Assembly (NCBI RefSeq): GCF_001426485.1
Contig: NZ_LMET01000001.1
Coordinates: 2,844,354-2,908,353 of the forward strand
DNA length: 64,000 nucleotides
DNA from: Aeromicrobium sp. Root472D3
GTDB taxonomy: Bacteria > Actinomycetota > Actinomycetes > Propionibacteriales > Nocardioidaceae
Direction of reading: 5' to 3'
The notes under the pieces were generated by a model, which saw only the letters and a list, made by a program, of their open reading frames with translations, was not told the origin of the DNA and made no database searches. Both the position numbers and the translations under genes were made by a program. How positions within the stretch are numbered: the stretch's first letter is position 1; every line of letters begins with the position of its first letter. Positions 41,954 through 51,137 of this stretch are shown here, piece by piece.

Positions 41954-43246
41954 ATGCAGAAAGACAGTCACCGACGCAGCGTCGCCGTCGTCGGATCAGG
42001 GGTCTCGGGACTCACCGCGGCCTACGTCCTGCGCGACGAGTGGGACGTCACGGTGTTCGAGGCCGACGACCGCGTCGGCGGACACGCGCACACCCACACG
42101 ATCGCCGATCCCGGTGCAACGCACCGCGTCGACACGGGGTTCATCGTGCACAACGACCGCACGTACCCGCTGCTGCGCCGCCTGTTCCGCGAGCTCGACG
42201 TCGAGGTCCACCCGACCGAGATGAGCATGAGCATCCACTGCGACGGGTGCGGTCTGGAGTACGCCGGCGGCCGTGGCGGCAAGGGCATCTTCGCGCAGCG
42301 CCGGCGCCTGCTCGACCCCCGCTACCTCGCGATGCTGGTCAACGTGAAGCGGTTCGGCCGCCTCGCGCACGCCCTGCTCGACAGCCCGGCGGACGACCGC
42401 GAGCCGCAGACGTACGGCGACTTCCTCCAGGCCCACGGCTTCAGCGACTACTTCGTCTCGCACTACGCCATCCCGGTCGTCTCGTGCGTCTGGTCGTCGG
42501 GGCACGAGACGGCGCTCGAGTACCCCGCGCGCTACCTGTTCGAGTTCCTCAAGCACCACGGCTTCCTGTCGATCAAGGGCTCGCCGCAGTGGTTCACGGT
42601 CGTCGGTGGCTCCGGCACGTACGTCGACAGGGTGCGGGCCGCGATCTCCGAGCGCGACGGCTGCGGCGTGCAGGCGTCCAGCGCGATCACCTCGATCACC
42701 CGCACGGCTGACGGGGTCGAGCTGGTCGACGCCTCGGGCACGACCCACCGGGCCGACGCCGTCGTCATCGCGACCCACGCCGACGACGCCCTGGCGCTGC
42801 TGACCGATCCCACCGACGACGAGCGCAGCGTCCTCGGAGCGTTCGAGTACTCCGACAACGAGGTCCAGCTGCACCGCGACCCGTCGTTGCTGCCGTCGGC
42901 CCCCGCGGCCCGCTCGGCGTGGAACTACCGCATGGACGGCTGCTCCGACCGCAGCGACCACTCCGCCGTGACGTACTGGATGAACCGCCTGCAGGGCATC
43001 GAGAGCGCCGAGCCCTTCCTCGTGACGCTCAACTCCGCCGAGAGCATCGACCAGTCCACCGTGCTGGCGACGATGGCCTACACGCACCCCATCTACACGC
43101 CGTCCTCCGTCGCGGCGCAGGGCGAGCTCAAGCGCCTGTTCTCCGACCGCACGGTGTACGCCGGCGCGTACCACGGGTGGGGGTTCCACGAGGACGGCTG
43201 CCGGTCGGGCGTCGACGCGGCGGCCGCCCTGGGCACTGCATGGTGA
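41954..43246 (+). CDS. FAD-dependent oxidoreductase (Rv0449c-like, amine oxidase fold)
   Basis: A 430-residue flavoprotein. The FAD dinucleotide motif is VAVVGSGVSGLTAAYVLRD, followed by VFEADDRVGGHAHTHTI and VDTGFIVHNDRTYPLL. The C-terminus has YAGAYHGWGFHEDGCRSG. This enzyme, a DUF1365 protein and a CFA-type methyltransferase form a conserved trio in many bacteria (Rv0449c-Rv0448c-Rv0447c in mycobacteria; linked elsewhere to modified fatty acids). It may reduce or oxidise the methylated acyl intermediate. The start codon has no strong ribosome site. It overlaps the DUF1365 gene. Confidence 0.9.
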   Translation: MQKDSHRRSVAVVGSGVSGLTAAYVLRDEWDVTVFEADDRVGGHAHTHTIADPGATHRVDTGFIVHNDRTYPLLRRLFRELDVEVHPTEMSMSIHCDGCGLEYAGGRGGKGIFAQRRRLLDPRYLAMLVNVKRFGRLAHALLDSPADDREPQTYGDFLQAHGFSDYFVSHYAIPVVSCVWSSGHETALEYPARYLFEFLKHHGFLSIKGSPQWFTVVGGSGTYVDRVRAAISERDGCGVQASSAITSITRTADGVELVDASGTTHRADAVVIATHADDALALLTDPTDDERSVLGAFEYSDNEVQLHRDPSLLPSAPAARSAWNYRMDGCSDRSDHSAVTYWMNRLQGIESAEPFLVTLNSAESIDQSTVLATMAYTHPIYTPSSVAAQGELKRLFSDRTVYAGAYHGWGFHEDGCRSGVDAAAALGTAW

Positions 43247-43986
43247 CGACGGGGCTGCCCCCGCTCCCGGCGCTCGTCGAGGGAACCGTCGGGCACACCC
43301 GCCGCACTCCCCTGCGGCACCGCTTCTCGTACCGCATCTACCAGTGGCTCGTCGACGTCGACGACCTCCCTCGCATGGCGCTCCCCCTGCGTCCGTTCTC
43401 GACGTTCAAGGCGTCCGACCACATCGGCGACCCCGACGACACGATCCGCGCCAACATCGAGCGGTTCTGCGCGGCGCAGGGCGTCGACGTGTCGGGCCAC
43501 CGCCTGATCATGCTGGCGAACGCCCGGGTCCTCGGCCACACCTTCGACCCGCTCAGCGTCTTCTGGGCCCTCGCCCCCGACGGATCGCTGACGTGCATCG
43601 TCGCCGAGGTGCACAACACGTACGGCGAGCGCCACGCGTACGTCCTGCGCCCCGACGCCGACGGCCGCGACTCGGTCGACAAGGCCTTCTACGTCTCCCC
43701 GTTCTTCACCGTCGAGGGCTCGTACGACCTGCAGTTCGCGCTGACGCCCGACAAGGTCTCGTCGACGATCATCCTGCGTCAGGGCGGCGAGGCCGTTTTC
43801 AGCGCGACGTTTCGGGGAACACCCCGGCCAGCCACGGGCGGCAGGCTCGCACGACTTCTCATCAAATTGCCGCTCATGACCCATCGCACCAGCGCCCTGA
43901 TCCGAATACAAGGTGTCTGGCTCTGGATGAGACGGCTGCCGGTCGTCCGACGTCCGGCTCACGAACCGCAGGAAGGCACCCGATGA
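43240..43986 (+). CDS. DUF1365 domain-containing protein (Rv0448c-like)
   Basis: A 248-residue protein of the DUF1365 family. Characteristic segments are LVEGTVGHTRRTPLRHRFSY near the start, LGHTFDPLSVFWALAPDG, EVHNTYGERHAYVLRPD, and DKAFYVSPFFTVEGSYDLQF. The role is unknown, but the family nearly always sits between an FAD oxidoreductase and a CFA-type methyltransferase, as here, so it probably acts in the same lipid modification. The ATG at 43240 overlaps the previous gene by 7 nt; a GTG at 43243 (GTGA overlap) is the alternative. It overlaps the methyltransferase by ATGA. Confidence 0.9.
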   Translation: MVTTGLPPLPALVEGTVGHTRRTPLRHRFSYRIYQWLVDVDDLPRMALPLRPFSTFKASDHIGDPDDTIRANIERFCAAQGVDVSGHRLIMLANARVLGHTFDPLSVFWALAPDGSLTCIVAEVHNTYGERHAYVLRPDADGRDSVDKAFYVSPFFTVEGSYDLQFALTPDKVSSTIILRQGGEAVFSATFRGTPRPATGGRLARLLIKLPLMTHRTSALIRIQGVWLWMRRLPVVRRPAHEPQEGTR

Positions 43987-45212
43987 CGCAGCTCGCCACC
44001 TCTCGATGGCCCGGCATCGCGAACACCCCCCGTACGCCCTTGAGGGCGCGAGTGGCCCAGGCGATCCTGCGGCCCACGGTCGACCGCGTGCCGGTGCGGC
44101 TCACGTTCGCCGACGGCAGCACGTGGGGCGCCGGTGGACCCGACTCCCCCGAGATGCGGGTCGTCCGCCCGAAGGCGTTCTTCTCGCGCCTCGGCGCCGA
44201 CACCAAGATCGGCTTCGGCGAGGCGTACATGGCCGGCGACTGGACGACGGGCGACTCGACCGACCTCGCCGACCTGCTGGCCCCGTTCGCGGAGCGGCTG
44301 ACCGCGATCGTCCCGGTGCCGCTGCAGAAGTTCCGCGTCTTCGTCGACAAGAAGCTGCCGCACGCGCAGCGCAACTCCGTCGAGGGCTCGAAGAAGAACA
44401 TCGAGGCCCACTACGACCTGTCGAACGACCTGTTCGCGCAGTTCCTCGACCCGAGCATGAGCTACTCCGCCGCGTGGTTCGAGAGCGCCGAGCAGGACCT
44501 CGAGTCGGCGCAGCTGCGCAAGATCGACGGCATCCTCGACCAGGCGGGCGTCACCGAGGGCACGCGCGTGCTCGAGATCGGCAGCGGCTGGGGTGCGCTC
44601 GCGATCCGCGCCGCGCAGCGCGGCGCGAAGGTCACCACGATCACGATCTCGAACGAGCAGGCCGCCCTGGCCGAGGAGCGGTTCGCCGAGGCCGGCGTCG
44701 ACGTCGACCTGCAGCTCGTCGACTACCGCGACGTGACGGGCGAGTACGACGCGATCGTCAGCGTCGAGATGATCGAGGCGGTCGGCGAGGAGTACTGGCC
44801 GACGTACTTCCACACCATCGACCGCCTGCTCGCCCCGGGCGGCAAGGTCTCGATCCAGGCCATCACGATGGAGCACCACCGCTACCTCAAGACCCGCAAC
44901 TCGTACGGGTGGATCCAGAAGTACATCTTCCCGGGCGGCCTGATCCCGTCGCTCGACGCGATCGACGAGACCCTCGCCGGTCACACGACGCTCGAGGTCA
45001 CCGAGCGGCGCTCGCTGGGCCAGGACTACGCCCGCACGCTGCACGAGTGGCGCGACGCGTTCAACCGCAACTGGGACACGATCAACGCCCAGGGGTTCGA
45101 CGAGACGTTCCGCCGCATGTGGGAGTTCTACCTCGCGTACTGCGAGGCCGGCTTCCGCGTGGGGTACATCGACGTGTTCCAGCTGCAGATGACCCGCCCG
45201 AAGGAGGCCTGA
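43983..45212 (+). CDS. Cyclopropane-fatty-acyl-phospholipid synthase-family methyltransferase
   Basis: A 409-residue SAM-dependent methyltransferase. After an N-terminal lipid-binding domain (TKIGFGEAYMAGDWTTGD) come the family's GSKKNIEAHYDLSNDLFAQFLDPSM (partial), the SAM motif VLEIGSGWGALAIRAA, EMIEAVGEEYWPTYF with the carbonate-binding Glu, and ITMEHHRYLKTRNSYGWIQKYIFPGG. It would add a methylene or methyl group across a cis double bond of phospholipid acyl chains, making cyclopropane or mid-chain methyl-branched fatty acids. It is the last gene of the FAD/DUF1365/CFA trio. The UfaA1-like context favours methyl branching, but this is not decidable from sequence alone. Confidence 0.92.
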   Translation: MTQLATSRWPGIANTPRTPLRARVAQAILRPTVDRVPVRLTFADGSTWGAGGPDSPEMRVVRPKAFFSRLGADTKIGFGEAYMAGDWTTGDSTDLADLLAPFAERLTAIVPVPLQKFRVFVDKKLPHAQRNSVEGSKKNIEAHYDLSNDLFAQFLDPSMSYSAAWFESAEQDLESAQLRKIDGILDQAGVTEGTRVLEIGSGWGALAIRAAQRGAKVTTITISNEQAALAEERFAEAGVDVDLQLVDYRDVTGEYDAIVSVEMIEAVGEEYWPTYFHTIDRLLAPGGKVSIQAITMEHHRYLKTRNSYGWIQKYIFPGGLIPSLDAIDETLAGHTTLEVTERRSLGQDYARTLHEWRDAFNRNWDTINAQGFDETFRRMWEFYLAYCEAGFRVGYIDVFQLQMTRPKEA

Positions 45213-45214
45213 CC

Positions 45215-45493
45215 ATGGCCGCGATCTCCCGCCTTCCGATGCCCATCCAGGAGACCTACGAGTGGCAGTACGACGGTGCCTGCCGCGGGGTCGACCCGGA
45301 GACGTTCTTCTCGCCCGACGCCGAGCGCGGACCGCGCCGGCGCGCTCGCGAGTCGGCGGCCAAGGCCCTGTGCGCGGTGTGCCCCGTCGTGCAGGAGTGC
45401 CTCAACCACGCCCTGACCGTCCGCGAGCCGTACGGCGTGTGGGGCGGGCTCACGATCAACGAGCGCGACCAGCTGCTGCGCGAGACCGCCTGA
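45215..45493 (+). CDS. WhiB-family iron-sulfur regulator (WhiB3/WhiD-like)
   Basis: A 92-residue actinobacterial WhiB protein. Four cluster-binding Cys occur as GACRGVDPETFF and LCAVCPVVQEC. The turn GVWGGLT and a basic, short C-terminus follow. The segment SPDAERGPRRRARESAAK resembles WhiB3 of mycobacteria and WhiD of Streptomyces. WhiB3 responds to redox state and controls lipid synthesis in mycobacteria, which makes its place directly after the lipid trio suggestive. AGGAGG in the 3' end of the methyltransferase gene precedes the ATG, so it is probably co-transcribed. Confidence 0.93.
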   Translation: MAAISRLPMPIQETYEWQYDGACRGVDPETFFSPDAERGPRRRARESAAKALCAVCPVVQECLNHALTVREPYGVWGGLTINERDQLLRETA

Positions 45494-45511
45494 CGAGCGC
45501 GGCGAGCCACG

Positions 45512-46651
45512 TCACCAGCCGTAGCGGGGGGCGTGCAGCTCGTTGCTCTTGGGCCACGGGTTGATCGAGCAGCCCTTGAGGCCCTTCGACTGCTGCTGCA
45601 TGACGGGTGCCTTCTGCCCCTTGCCGCCGCACGAGACGTGGCCGCGTCCGAACCAGTGGCCGGTCTCGTGGTTGACGACCATGTGGCGGTAGTCGCGCAG
45701 CGTGCCGTCGCGGTCGTCCCACGCCGGCGTGGCCCGCTGCCACCGCGTCTCGTTGATCACCACGTTGCGGCCGACGCGGCAGCTGTAGGTCGTGCTGCAG
45801 GCCGACGAGAAGCTCGGCACCTTGGACGCCTGGCTGAGCCACAGCGTGAAGTCGCCACCCGACGACACCCGCTTGAACCGGACGCCCATCGCTCGCCACC
45901 CGCGCGGGTCGTCGTACGTCTCCTGCGCGAGCCTCTTGAACGTCGCGACGCTCGCCGAGACCGAGCCGCGCGTCCGCACCGAGTACGTCACGGTCTTGCG
46001 GACGCTGCGCAGGTTGGTGGCGGTCCTGGCCTGCGACACCGCCGTCACGGTCGAGAAGCCCGGACGCGAGGCCTTGACGCGGAACGTGATGCGGTGCCCG
46101 ACGTCGGCGGACCGCACGCGGTGGTGACGGCCCTTCGCGCCGCCGATGGGCCGGCCGTCGCGCAGCCACCGGTAGTCGAGGTCGGCCCGGCGCGAGAACG
46201 AGCCGGTGCGCCCCGTCAGCTTCCTGCCGTACTTCGGGCTGCCCGTGATGCTCGGAGGGCGCGTGCTGGCGAACGTCCCCTTGGCGACCGGCCCGGTCGG
46301 GGCGCTGGTGACCGAGACGGGCGCGGCTCCCGGACGCGTGCCGGTCACCCGGACGGCGTACGTCGTGCCGACGTCCGCGACGTCCGACAGCGCGCGGGTC
46401 GTGTTGGCGGGCGAGTCGGTCCCGACCGGCGCGCCGTTGCGCAGCCACTGGTACGAGAACGACACGTCGCCGGGCGTCCACGTGCCCGGCTGCGCCGTGA
46501 GCGTCTGCTCGAGCTGCGCCGTGCCGGTGACGGCCGGCGGCGCGGTGCTGACGACGGCCTCGTCGGCGACGGCCGGCGCCGCCAGCAGCAGCGACGCCGT
46601 CAGCACGGCGCCGGTGACGAGGGCCGCGGCACCCCTGATGGACATGGTCAT
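45512..46651 (-). CDS. Secreted DUF3152-type metzincin-like protein with two Ig-like repeats
   Basis: A 379-residue exported protein. A signal peptide covers about residues 1-30, ending near APAVADEAVV. Two repeats of about 85 residues follow, each with P-x-V/I-x-G, a YQWLRNG or YRWLRDG core and DVGTTYAVRV or DVGHRITFRV, an Ig-like surface module. The C-terminal 180 residues carry NHETGHWFGRGH, an exact HExxHxxGxxH zinc motif, followed by APVMQQQ as a likely Met-turn, so the DUF3152 domain looks like a metzincin protease. I chose the ATG at 46651, with GGAAGG 8 nt upstream; a GTG at 46660 is possible. It converges with whiB. Confidence 0.87.
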   Translation of the reverse strand: MTMSIRGAAALVTGAVLTASLLLAAPAVADEAVVSTAPPAVTGTAQLEQTLTAQPGTWTPGDVSFSYQWLRNGAPVGTDSPANTTRALSDVADVGTTYAVRVTGTRPGAAPVSVTSAPTGPVAKGTFASTRPPSITGSPKYGRKLTGRTGSFSRRADLDYRWLRDGRPIGGAKGRHHRVRSADVGHRITFRVKASRPGFSTVTAVSQARTATNLRSVRKTVTYSVRTRGSVSASVATFKRLAQETYDDPRGWRAMGVRFKRVSSGGDFTLWLSQASKVPSFSSACSTTYSCRVGRNVVINETRWQRATPAWDDRDGTLRDYRHMVVNHETGHWFGRGHVSCGGKGQKAPVMQQQSKGLKGCSINPWPKSNELHAPRYGW

Positions 46652-46723
46652 GATCGGCACCTTCCGTGGTCGACGACCCCCTGACGATACCTGCCGGCGA
46701 TCGTGCCGGGTCTCCGCGAGGGC

Positions 46724-49633
46724 TCAGGCGTAGAAGATGCGCTCGACGACCTGCCGCGCGTGACGCGTCGTGCGCAGGTAGTCGTCCATGAGCCGCTCGC
46801 TGTGCTCCATGCCGTAGCCGAGCAGGTGCGCGACGCCGGCCCGCTCGCCGGCCTGCTCGACCATCGACGCGGCGGGCTTGCCGCGCATCAGCACGACGGC
46901 GTTGCGGATGCGGCTGACGAGCCGCCACGCCGTCTCGAGCGTCTCGGCGTCGTCCGGCGGCACGAGCCCGGCCTCGACCGCGGCGTGCAGGGCGTCGAGG
47001 GTGCGGGTCGTCCGCATGCCGGGCACCGCGTGGGCGTGCTGCATCTGCAGCAGCTGCACGGTCCACTCGACGTCGGCGAGCCCGCCGCGACCCAGCTTGA
47101 GGTGCGTCTTGGCATTGGCGCCGCGCGGCAGCCGTTCGGAGTCGACCCGCGCCTTGATGCGGCGGATCTCGCGCACCTCGGCCGCCGTCGCGCCACCGAC
47201 GGGCCAGCGCAGGGGGTCGATCAGCTCGGTGAAGCGCGCGCTGAGGTCGGCGTCGCCGATCGTCGCGCTGGCCCGCAGCAGCGCCTGCGCCTCCCACACC
47301 GCCGACCACTTCTCGTAGTACGCGCGGTACGACGCGAACGAGCGCACGAGCGGCCCGTTCTTGCCCTCCGGGCGCAGCTCGGCGTCGACCTCGAGCGCGG
47401 GGTCGTCGCCGGGCGCGGCCAGCATCTTGCGCAGTCCCTGGGCGACGGCCATCGCGGCCGATGCCGCGGCACCCTCGTCCGCACCCTCGAGCGGGTCGTG
47501 GACGAACATGACGTCGGCGTCGGAGCCGTACCCCGCCTCGCCACCGCCGAGGCGGCCCATCAGGATGATCGCCATGCGCGTCGGCATGGGCCCACGGTCG
47601 GCCTCGACCGCGGCGGTCGACGCCTTCAGCGCCCCGGCCAGCGTCGCGGTCGAGATGTCGGTCAGCGCCTCGCCGACCTCCGTGATGTCGAGCCGTCCCA
47701 GCACGTCCGCGATGCCGACGCGCGACAGCTCGCGGCGGCGCACGCGGCGGACGGCGCGGATCGCGTCGGCCGAGCTGTGGTGCCGGTCGGCCGCGAGGTC
47801 GACCTCGGTGCGCAGGCGCTCGCGCTCGAGGGGCCGCAGCTCGGCGTCGTCGCCCAGCAGCGCGACGGAGTCGGGCGCGCGCAGGATCAGGTCGGTGACG
47901 TAGCGGCTCGACGACAGGACGTGCGCGAGCTGCTCGGCTCCCGCACCCTCGTCGCGCAGCTTGCGCAGGTACCAGTGCGTCTCGCCGAGTCCCTCGGAGA
48001 TCTTGCGGAACGCCAGCAGGCCGCCGTCCGGGTCGGGCGAGGCCGCGAACCACGCGAGCATCGCCGGCAGCAGCGACTTCTGGATCGACGCCCGGCGCGA
48101 CAGCCCCGAGGTCAGCGCCTGGATGTGCGTCAGCGCCCCCTTGGGGTCGATGAAGCCCAGCGCGGTCAGCCGCTGCTCGGCCGCGAGCGGGGTCAGGCGC
48201 AGGCCGTCGGTCGGCAGCGAGGCGACGGCCTCGAGCAGCGGCTGGTAGAACAGCTTCTCGTGCAGGCGCCGCACGATGCGGCGGTGCGCCTGCCACTCCT
48301 TGACCAGGCTGTCGGCCGGGTTCGACCGGAAGCCCATGCTGCGGCCGATGCGGCGCAGGTCCTCCATGTCGTCGGGGACGATGTGGCTGCGCCGCAGGCG
48401 GTAGAGCTGGATGCGGTGCTCGAGGGTGCGCAGGAACTCGTACGCCTCCTCCATCGCGGCGCCGTCGCGGCGACCGACGTACCCGCCGTCGATCAGCGCC
48501 GTCAGTGCCGTCAGGGTCGTGGGGCTGCGCAGGCTCTCGTCGGCGCGGCCGTGCACGAGCTGCAGCAGCTGCACCGCGAACTCGACGTCGCGCAGCCCCC
48601 CGGCCCCCAGCTTGAGCTGACGCTCGCGGTGCGCCGAGGGGATGTGCTCGATGACGCGCTTGCGCATCGCGCGGACGTCCGGCACGAAGTTCGGGCGGGT
48701 GCTGGCGAACCAGATCATGGGCGTCAGGGCGTCGACGTAGGCCCGGCCGAGCTCCTCGTCGCCCGCCGCGAACCGGGCCTTGAGCAGCGCCTGGAACTCC
48801 CACGTGCTGGCCCACTTCTCGTAGTACGCGACGTGGCTGCCGAGCGTGCGCGAGAGCGAGCCGTTCCTGCCCTCCGGTCGCAGGTCGGCGTCGACCTCCC
48901 AGATCGTCCCCTCGCCGGTGTGCTCGCGACACAGCTTCATGACGGCCGACGCCAGCCGGGTCGCGGCCGTCGCGGCCTCGTGGTCGTCGGCGCCCTCGGC
49001 GGGCTCGTGGACGAAGATGACGTCGACGTCGCTGAGGTAGTTGAGCTCGTGACCGCCGGTCTTGCCCATCGCCATGATCGTCAGGCGGCACCGGTCGGCG
49101 GCCGGCTCGTTGGCGCGGGCGATCGCGAGGGCCGCGCCGAGCGTCGCCACCGCGAGGTCGGACAGCTCGGCCGACGACTGCTCGAACGTCGTCAGCGCCG
49201 TCAGGTCGCGTGCCGCGACGTGCAGCAGCTTGCGGTAGTAGGCCACGCGCAGCTCGTCGGCCGTCGTCGCCTCCTCCATCTGCCGGCGCCTCTGCTCGAG
49301 CGCGATCGGCACGGGCGACAGCTCGTCGGACGCGAGGTCGCGCACGTGCTCGGGCCGCTTGGCCAGGAAGTCGCCGAGCGCCTCGCTGGTGCCGAGCACG
49401 ACCAGGAGGCGCTGGCGCAGCTCGGCGTCGCCCTCGAGCAGCGCGAACAGCTCGGCGGCACCCATGCGACCGGCGATGCCCGCCAGCGACGACAGCGCGG
49501 TGTCGGGGCTCGCGACCGTCGCGATCTGGTCGACCAGGTCGGGGGGCACCTCGCCCATCGAGGCGAGCAGGCCGACGGCCCCCTCGCCGTCGCGGAAGCC
49601 CTTGCGGACGAGTTCTCGTGCGTCGATGACCAC
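46724..49633 (-). CDS. glnE: Glutamine synthetase adenylyltransferase/deadenylase GlnE
   Basis: A 969-residue bifunctional enzyme that adenylylates and deadenylylates GlnA1 according to nitrogen status. Two nucleotidyltransferase domains are visible: an N-terminal one with MAMGKTGGHELNYLSDVDVIFVHE and a C-terminal one with MGRLGGGEAGYGSDADVMFVHDP, each with the G-S/D-D-D metal pattern. Both are followed by LKLGAGGLRDVEFAVQLLQL or LKLGRGGLADVEWTVQLLQM helices. The GTG at 49633 is supported by AGGCTA (minus-strand TAGCCT, 49640-49645), 6 nt upstream, so it is probably leaderless. It lies downstream of glnA2 on the same strand, a common actinobacterial order. Confidence 0.96.
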   Translation of the reverse strand: MVIDARELVRKGFRDGEGAVGLLASMGEVPPDLVDQIATVASPDTALSSLAGIAGRMGAAELFALLEGDAELRQRLLVVLGTSEALGDFLAKRPEHVRDLASDELSPVPIALEQRRRQMEEATTADELRVAYYRKLLHVAARDLTALTTFEQSSAELSDLAVATLGAALAIARANEPAADRCRLTIMAMGKTGGHELNYLSDVDVIFVHEPAEGADDHEAATAATRLASAVMKLCREHTGEGTIWEVDADLRPEGRNGSLSRTLGSHVAYYEKWASTWEFQALLKARFAAGDEELGRAYVDALTPMIWFASTRPNFVPDVRAMRKRVIEHIPSAHRERQLKLGAGGLRDVEFAVQLLQLVHGRADESLRSPTTLTALTALIDGGYVGRRDGAAMEEAYEFLRTLEHRIQLYRLRRSHIVPDDMEDLRRIGRSMGFRSNPADSLVKEWQAHRRIVRRLHEKLFYQPLLEAVASLPTDGLRLTPLAAEQRLTALGFIDPKGALTHIQALTSGLSRRASIQKSLLPAMLAWFAASPDPDGGLLAFRKISEGLGETHWYLRKLRDEGAGAEQLAHVLSSSRYVTDLILRAPDSVALLGDDAELRPLERERLRTEVDLAADRHHSSADAIRAVRRVRRRELSRVGIADVLGRLDITEVGEALTDISTATLAGALKASTAAVEADRGPMPTRMAIILMGRLGGGEAGYGSDADVMFVHDPLEGADEGAAASAAMAVAQGLRKMLAAPGDDPALEVDAELRPEGKNGPLVRSFASYRAYYEKWSAVWEAQALLRASATIGDADLSARFTELIDPLRWPVGGATAAEVREIRRIKARVDSERLPRGANAKTHLKLGRGGLADVEWTVQLLQMQHAHAVPGMRTTRTLDALHAAVEAGLVPPDDAETLETAWRLVSRIRNAVVLMRGKPAASMVEQAGERAGVAHLLGYGMEHSERLMDDYLRTTRHARQVVERIFYA

Positions 49634-49687
49634 CGGCTCAGGCTACCGTCCGACGGACGGCGACCCGCCGGGCCGCGTCAGGCTGCC

Positions 49688-51025
49688 TCACACCATGGGC
49701 ATGAGGCGGTCGATCTCGAACTGCGTGACCTGCGACCGGTAGTCCTGCCACTCGGCGCGCTTGTTGCGCAGGAAGAAGTCGAACACGTGCTCGCCGAGCG
49801 TCTCGGCGACCAGCTCGCTGGCCTCCATCGTGCGGATGGCCTCGTCGAGGTTGCGCGGCAGCGGGGCGATGCCCATGGCCTTGCGCTCGTTCTCGCTCAG
49901 CGACCAGACGTCGTCCTCGGCCTCGGGCGGCAGCTCGTACTTCTCCTCGATGCCCTTGAGACCCGCGGCGAGCACCAGCGCGAACGCCAGGTACGGGTTG
50001 CACGCCGCGTCGATGGCACGGTTCTCGACCCGCGCCGAGTTGCCCTTGTGCGGCTTGTACATCGGGACCCGGATCAGGGCCGAGCGGTTGTTGTGGCCCC
50101 AGCACACGTAGTTGGGCGCCTCTCCCCCGCCGGCCAGGCGCTTGTAGGAGTTGACCCACTGGTTGGTCACGGCCGTGATCTCGGGCGTGTGGCGCAGGAC
50201 GCCGGCGATGAACGCGCGACCGGTCTGCGACAGCTGGTACTCGGCGCCCGCCTCGTAGAACGCGTTCTCGTCGCCCTCGAACAGCGACACGTGCGTGTGC
50301 ATGCCCGAGCCGGGGTGCTCCGTGAAGGGCTTGGGCATGAACGAGGCCCACTTGCCCTGGCTCAGCGCGACCTCGCGCACGACGGTGCGGAACGTCATGA
50401 TGTTGTCGGCCGTCGAGAGCGCGTCGGCGTAGCGCAGGTCGATCTCCTGCTGGCCGGGGCCGCCCTCGTGGTGGCTGAACTCGACCGAGATGCCCATGTT
50501 CTCGAGCATCGTGATGACCTCGCGACGGAAGTCCTGGCCGCCACCCTGGGCGGTGTGGTCGAAGTAGCCGCTGTCGTCGACCGGGACGGGGCGGTCACCC
50601 TTGTCGGGCTTGCCCTTGAACAGGAAGAACTCGATCTCGGGGTGGGTGTAGAACGTGAACCCGGCCTCGGCGGCCTTCTGCAGCGCCCGCTTGAGGACGT
50701 GGCGCGGATCGGCGTACGACGGGGTGCCGTCGGGCAGCAGGATGTCGCAGAACATGCGGGCCGTCGCGGGCGTCTCGCCGCGCCACGGCAGGATCTGGAA
50801 CGTCGACGGGTCGGGCATCGCCAGCATGTCGGCCTCGTGCACGCGGGCGAAGCCCTCGATCGCCGAGCCGTCGAAGCCGATGCCCTCGGCGAAGGCACCC
50901 TCGAGCTCGGCCGGGGCGATCGCCACGGACTTCAGCGATCCGAGGACGTCGGTGAACCACAGACGCACGAATCGGACGTCGCGCTCCTCGAGCGCACGCA
51001 GCACGAAGTCTTCCTGTTTTCCCAT
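49688..51025 (-). CDS. glnA2: Glutamine synthetase GlnA2
   Basis: A second type I glutamine synthetase (445 residues, the GlnA2 length of actinobacteria). It has IGFDGSAIEGFARVHEADMLA, FSHHEGGPGQQEIDLRYADAL, HPGSGMHTHVSLF, NNRSALIRVP and a C-terminal FFLRNKRAEWQDYRSQV. Tyr363 in EKYELPPEAEDD sits where GlnA1 is adenylylated, but the surrounding loop differs, so modification by GlnE is uncertain. Homologues are minor enzymes, and some are involved in polyamine or other glutamylation reactions. GAGGA precedes the ATG at a normal distance. No clear GlnR box lies upstream. Confidence 0.93.
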   Translation of the reverse strand: MGKQEDFVLRALEERDVRFVRLWFTDVLGSLKSVAIAPAELEGAFAEGIGFDGSAIEGFARVHEADMLAMPDPSTFQILPWRGETPATARMFCDILLPDGTPSYADPRHVLKRALQKAAEAGFTFYTHPEIEFFLFKGKPDKGDRPVPVDDSGYFDHTAQGGGQDFRREVITMLENMGISVEFSHHEGGPGQQEIDLRYADALSTADNIMTFRTVVREVALSQGKWASFMPKPFTEHPGSGMHTHVSLFEGDENAFYEAGAEYQLSQTGRAFIAGVLRHTPEITAVTNQWVNSYKRLAGGGEAPNYVCWGHNNRSALIRVPMYKPHKGNSARVENRAIDAACNPYLAFALVLAAGLKGIEEKYELPPEAEDDVWSLSENERKAMGIAPLPRNLDEAIRTMEASELVAETLGEHVFDFFLRNKRAEWQDYRSQVTQFEIDRLMPMV

Positions 51026-51137
51026 GCCGTCATCCTCGCATGCACCGTGTTACGGCGAGGTGAACCGGGGCGCTTCGTCCCGTGCCGACCGGTGGCGGCG
51101 CGGGACGGGCCCCGTGGGCCGACGATAGGCTCCTCGC

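Noticed and set aside
45456..49091. A 1211-codon minus-strand frame overlapping DUF3152 and glnE in another phase
   Set aside because: It is Arg/Ala/Gly/Pro-dominated with no domain motifs, and both overlapped genes have clear family signatures in their own frames.
51046..51070. GlnR-type box upstream of glnA2
   Set aside because: GTTAC-N6-GTGAA occurs, but the second pentamer does not fit GAAAC in either orientation, unlike the glnA and nit1C boxes.
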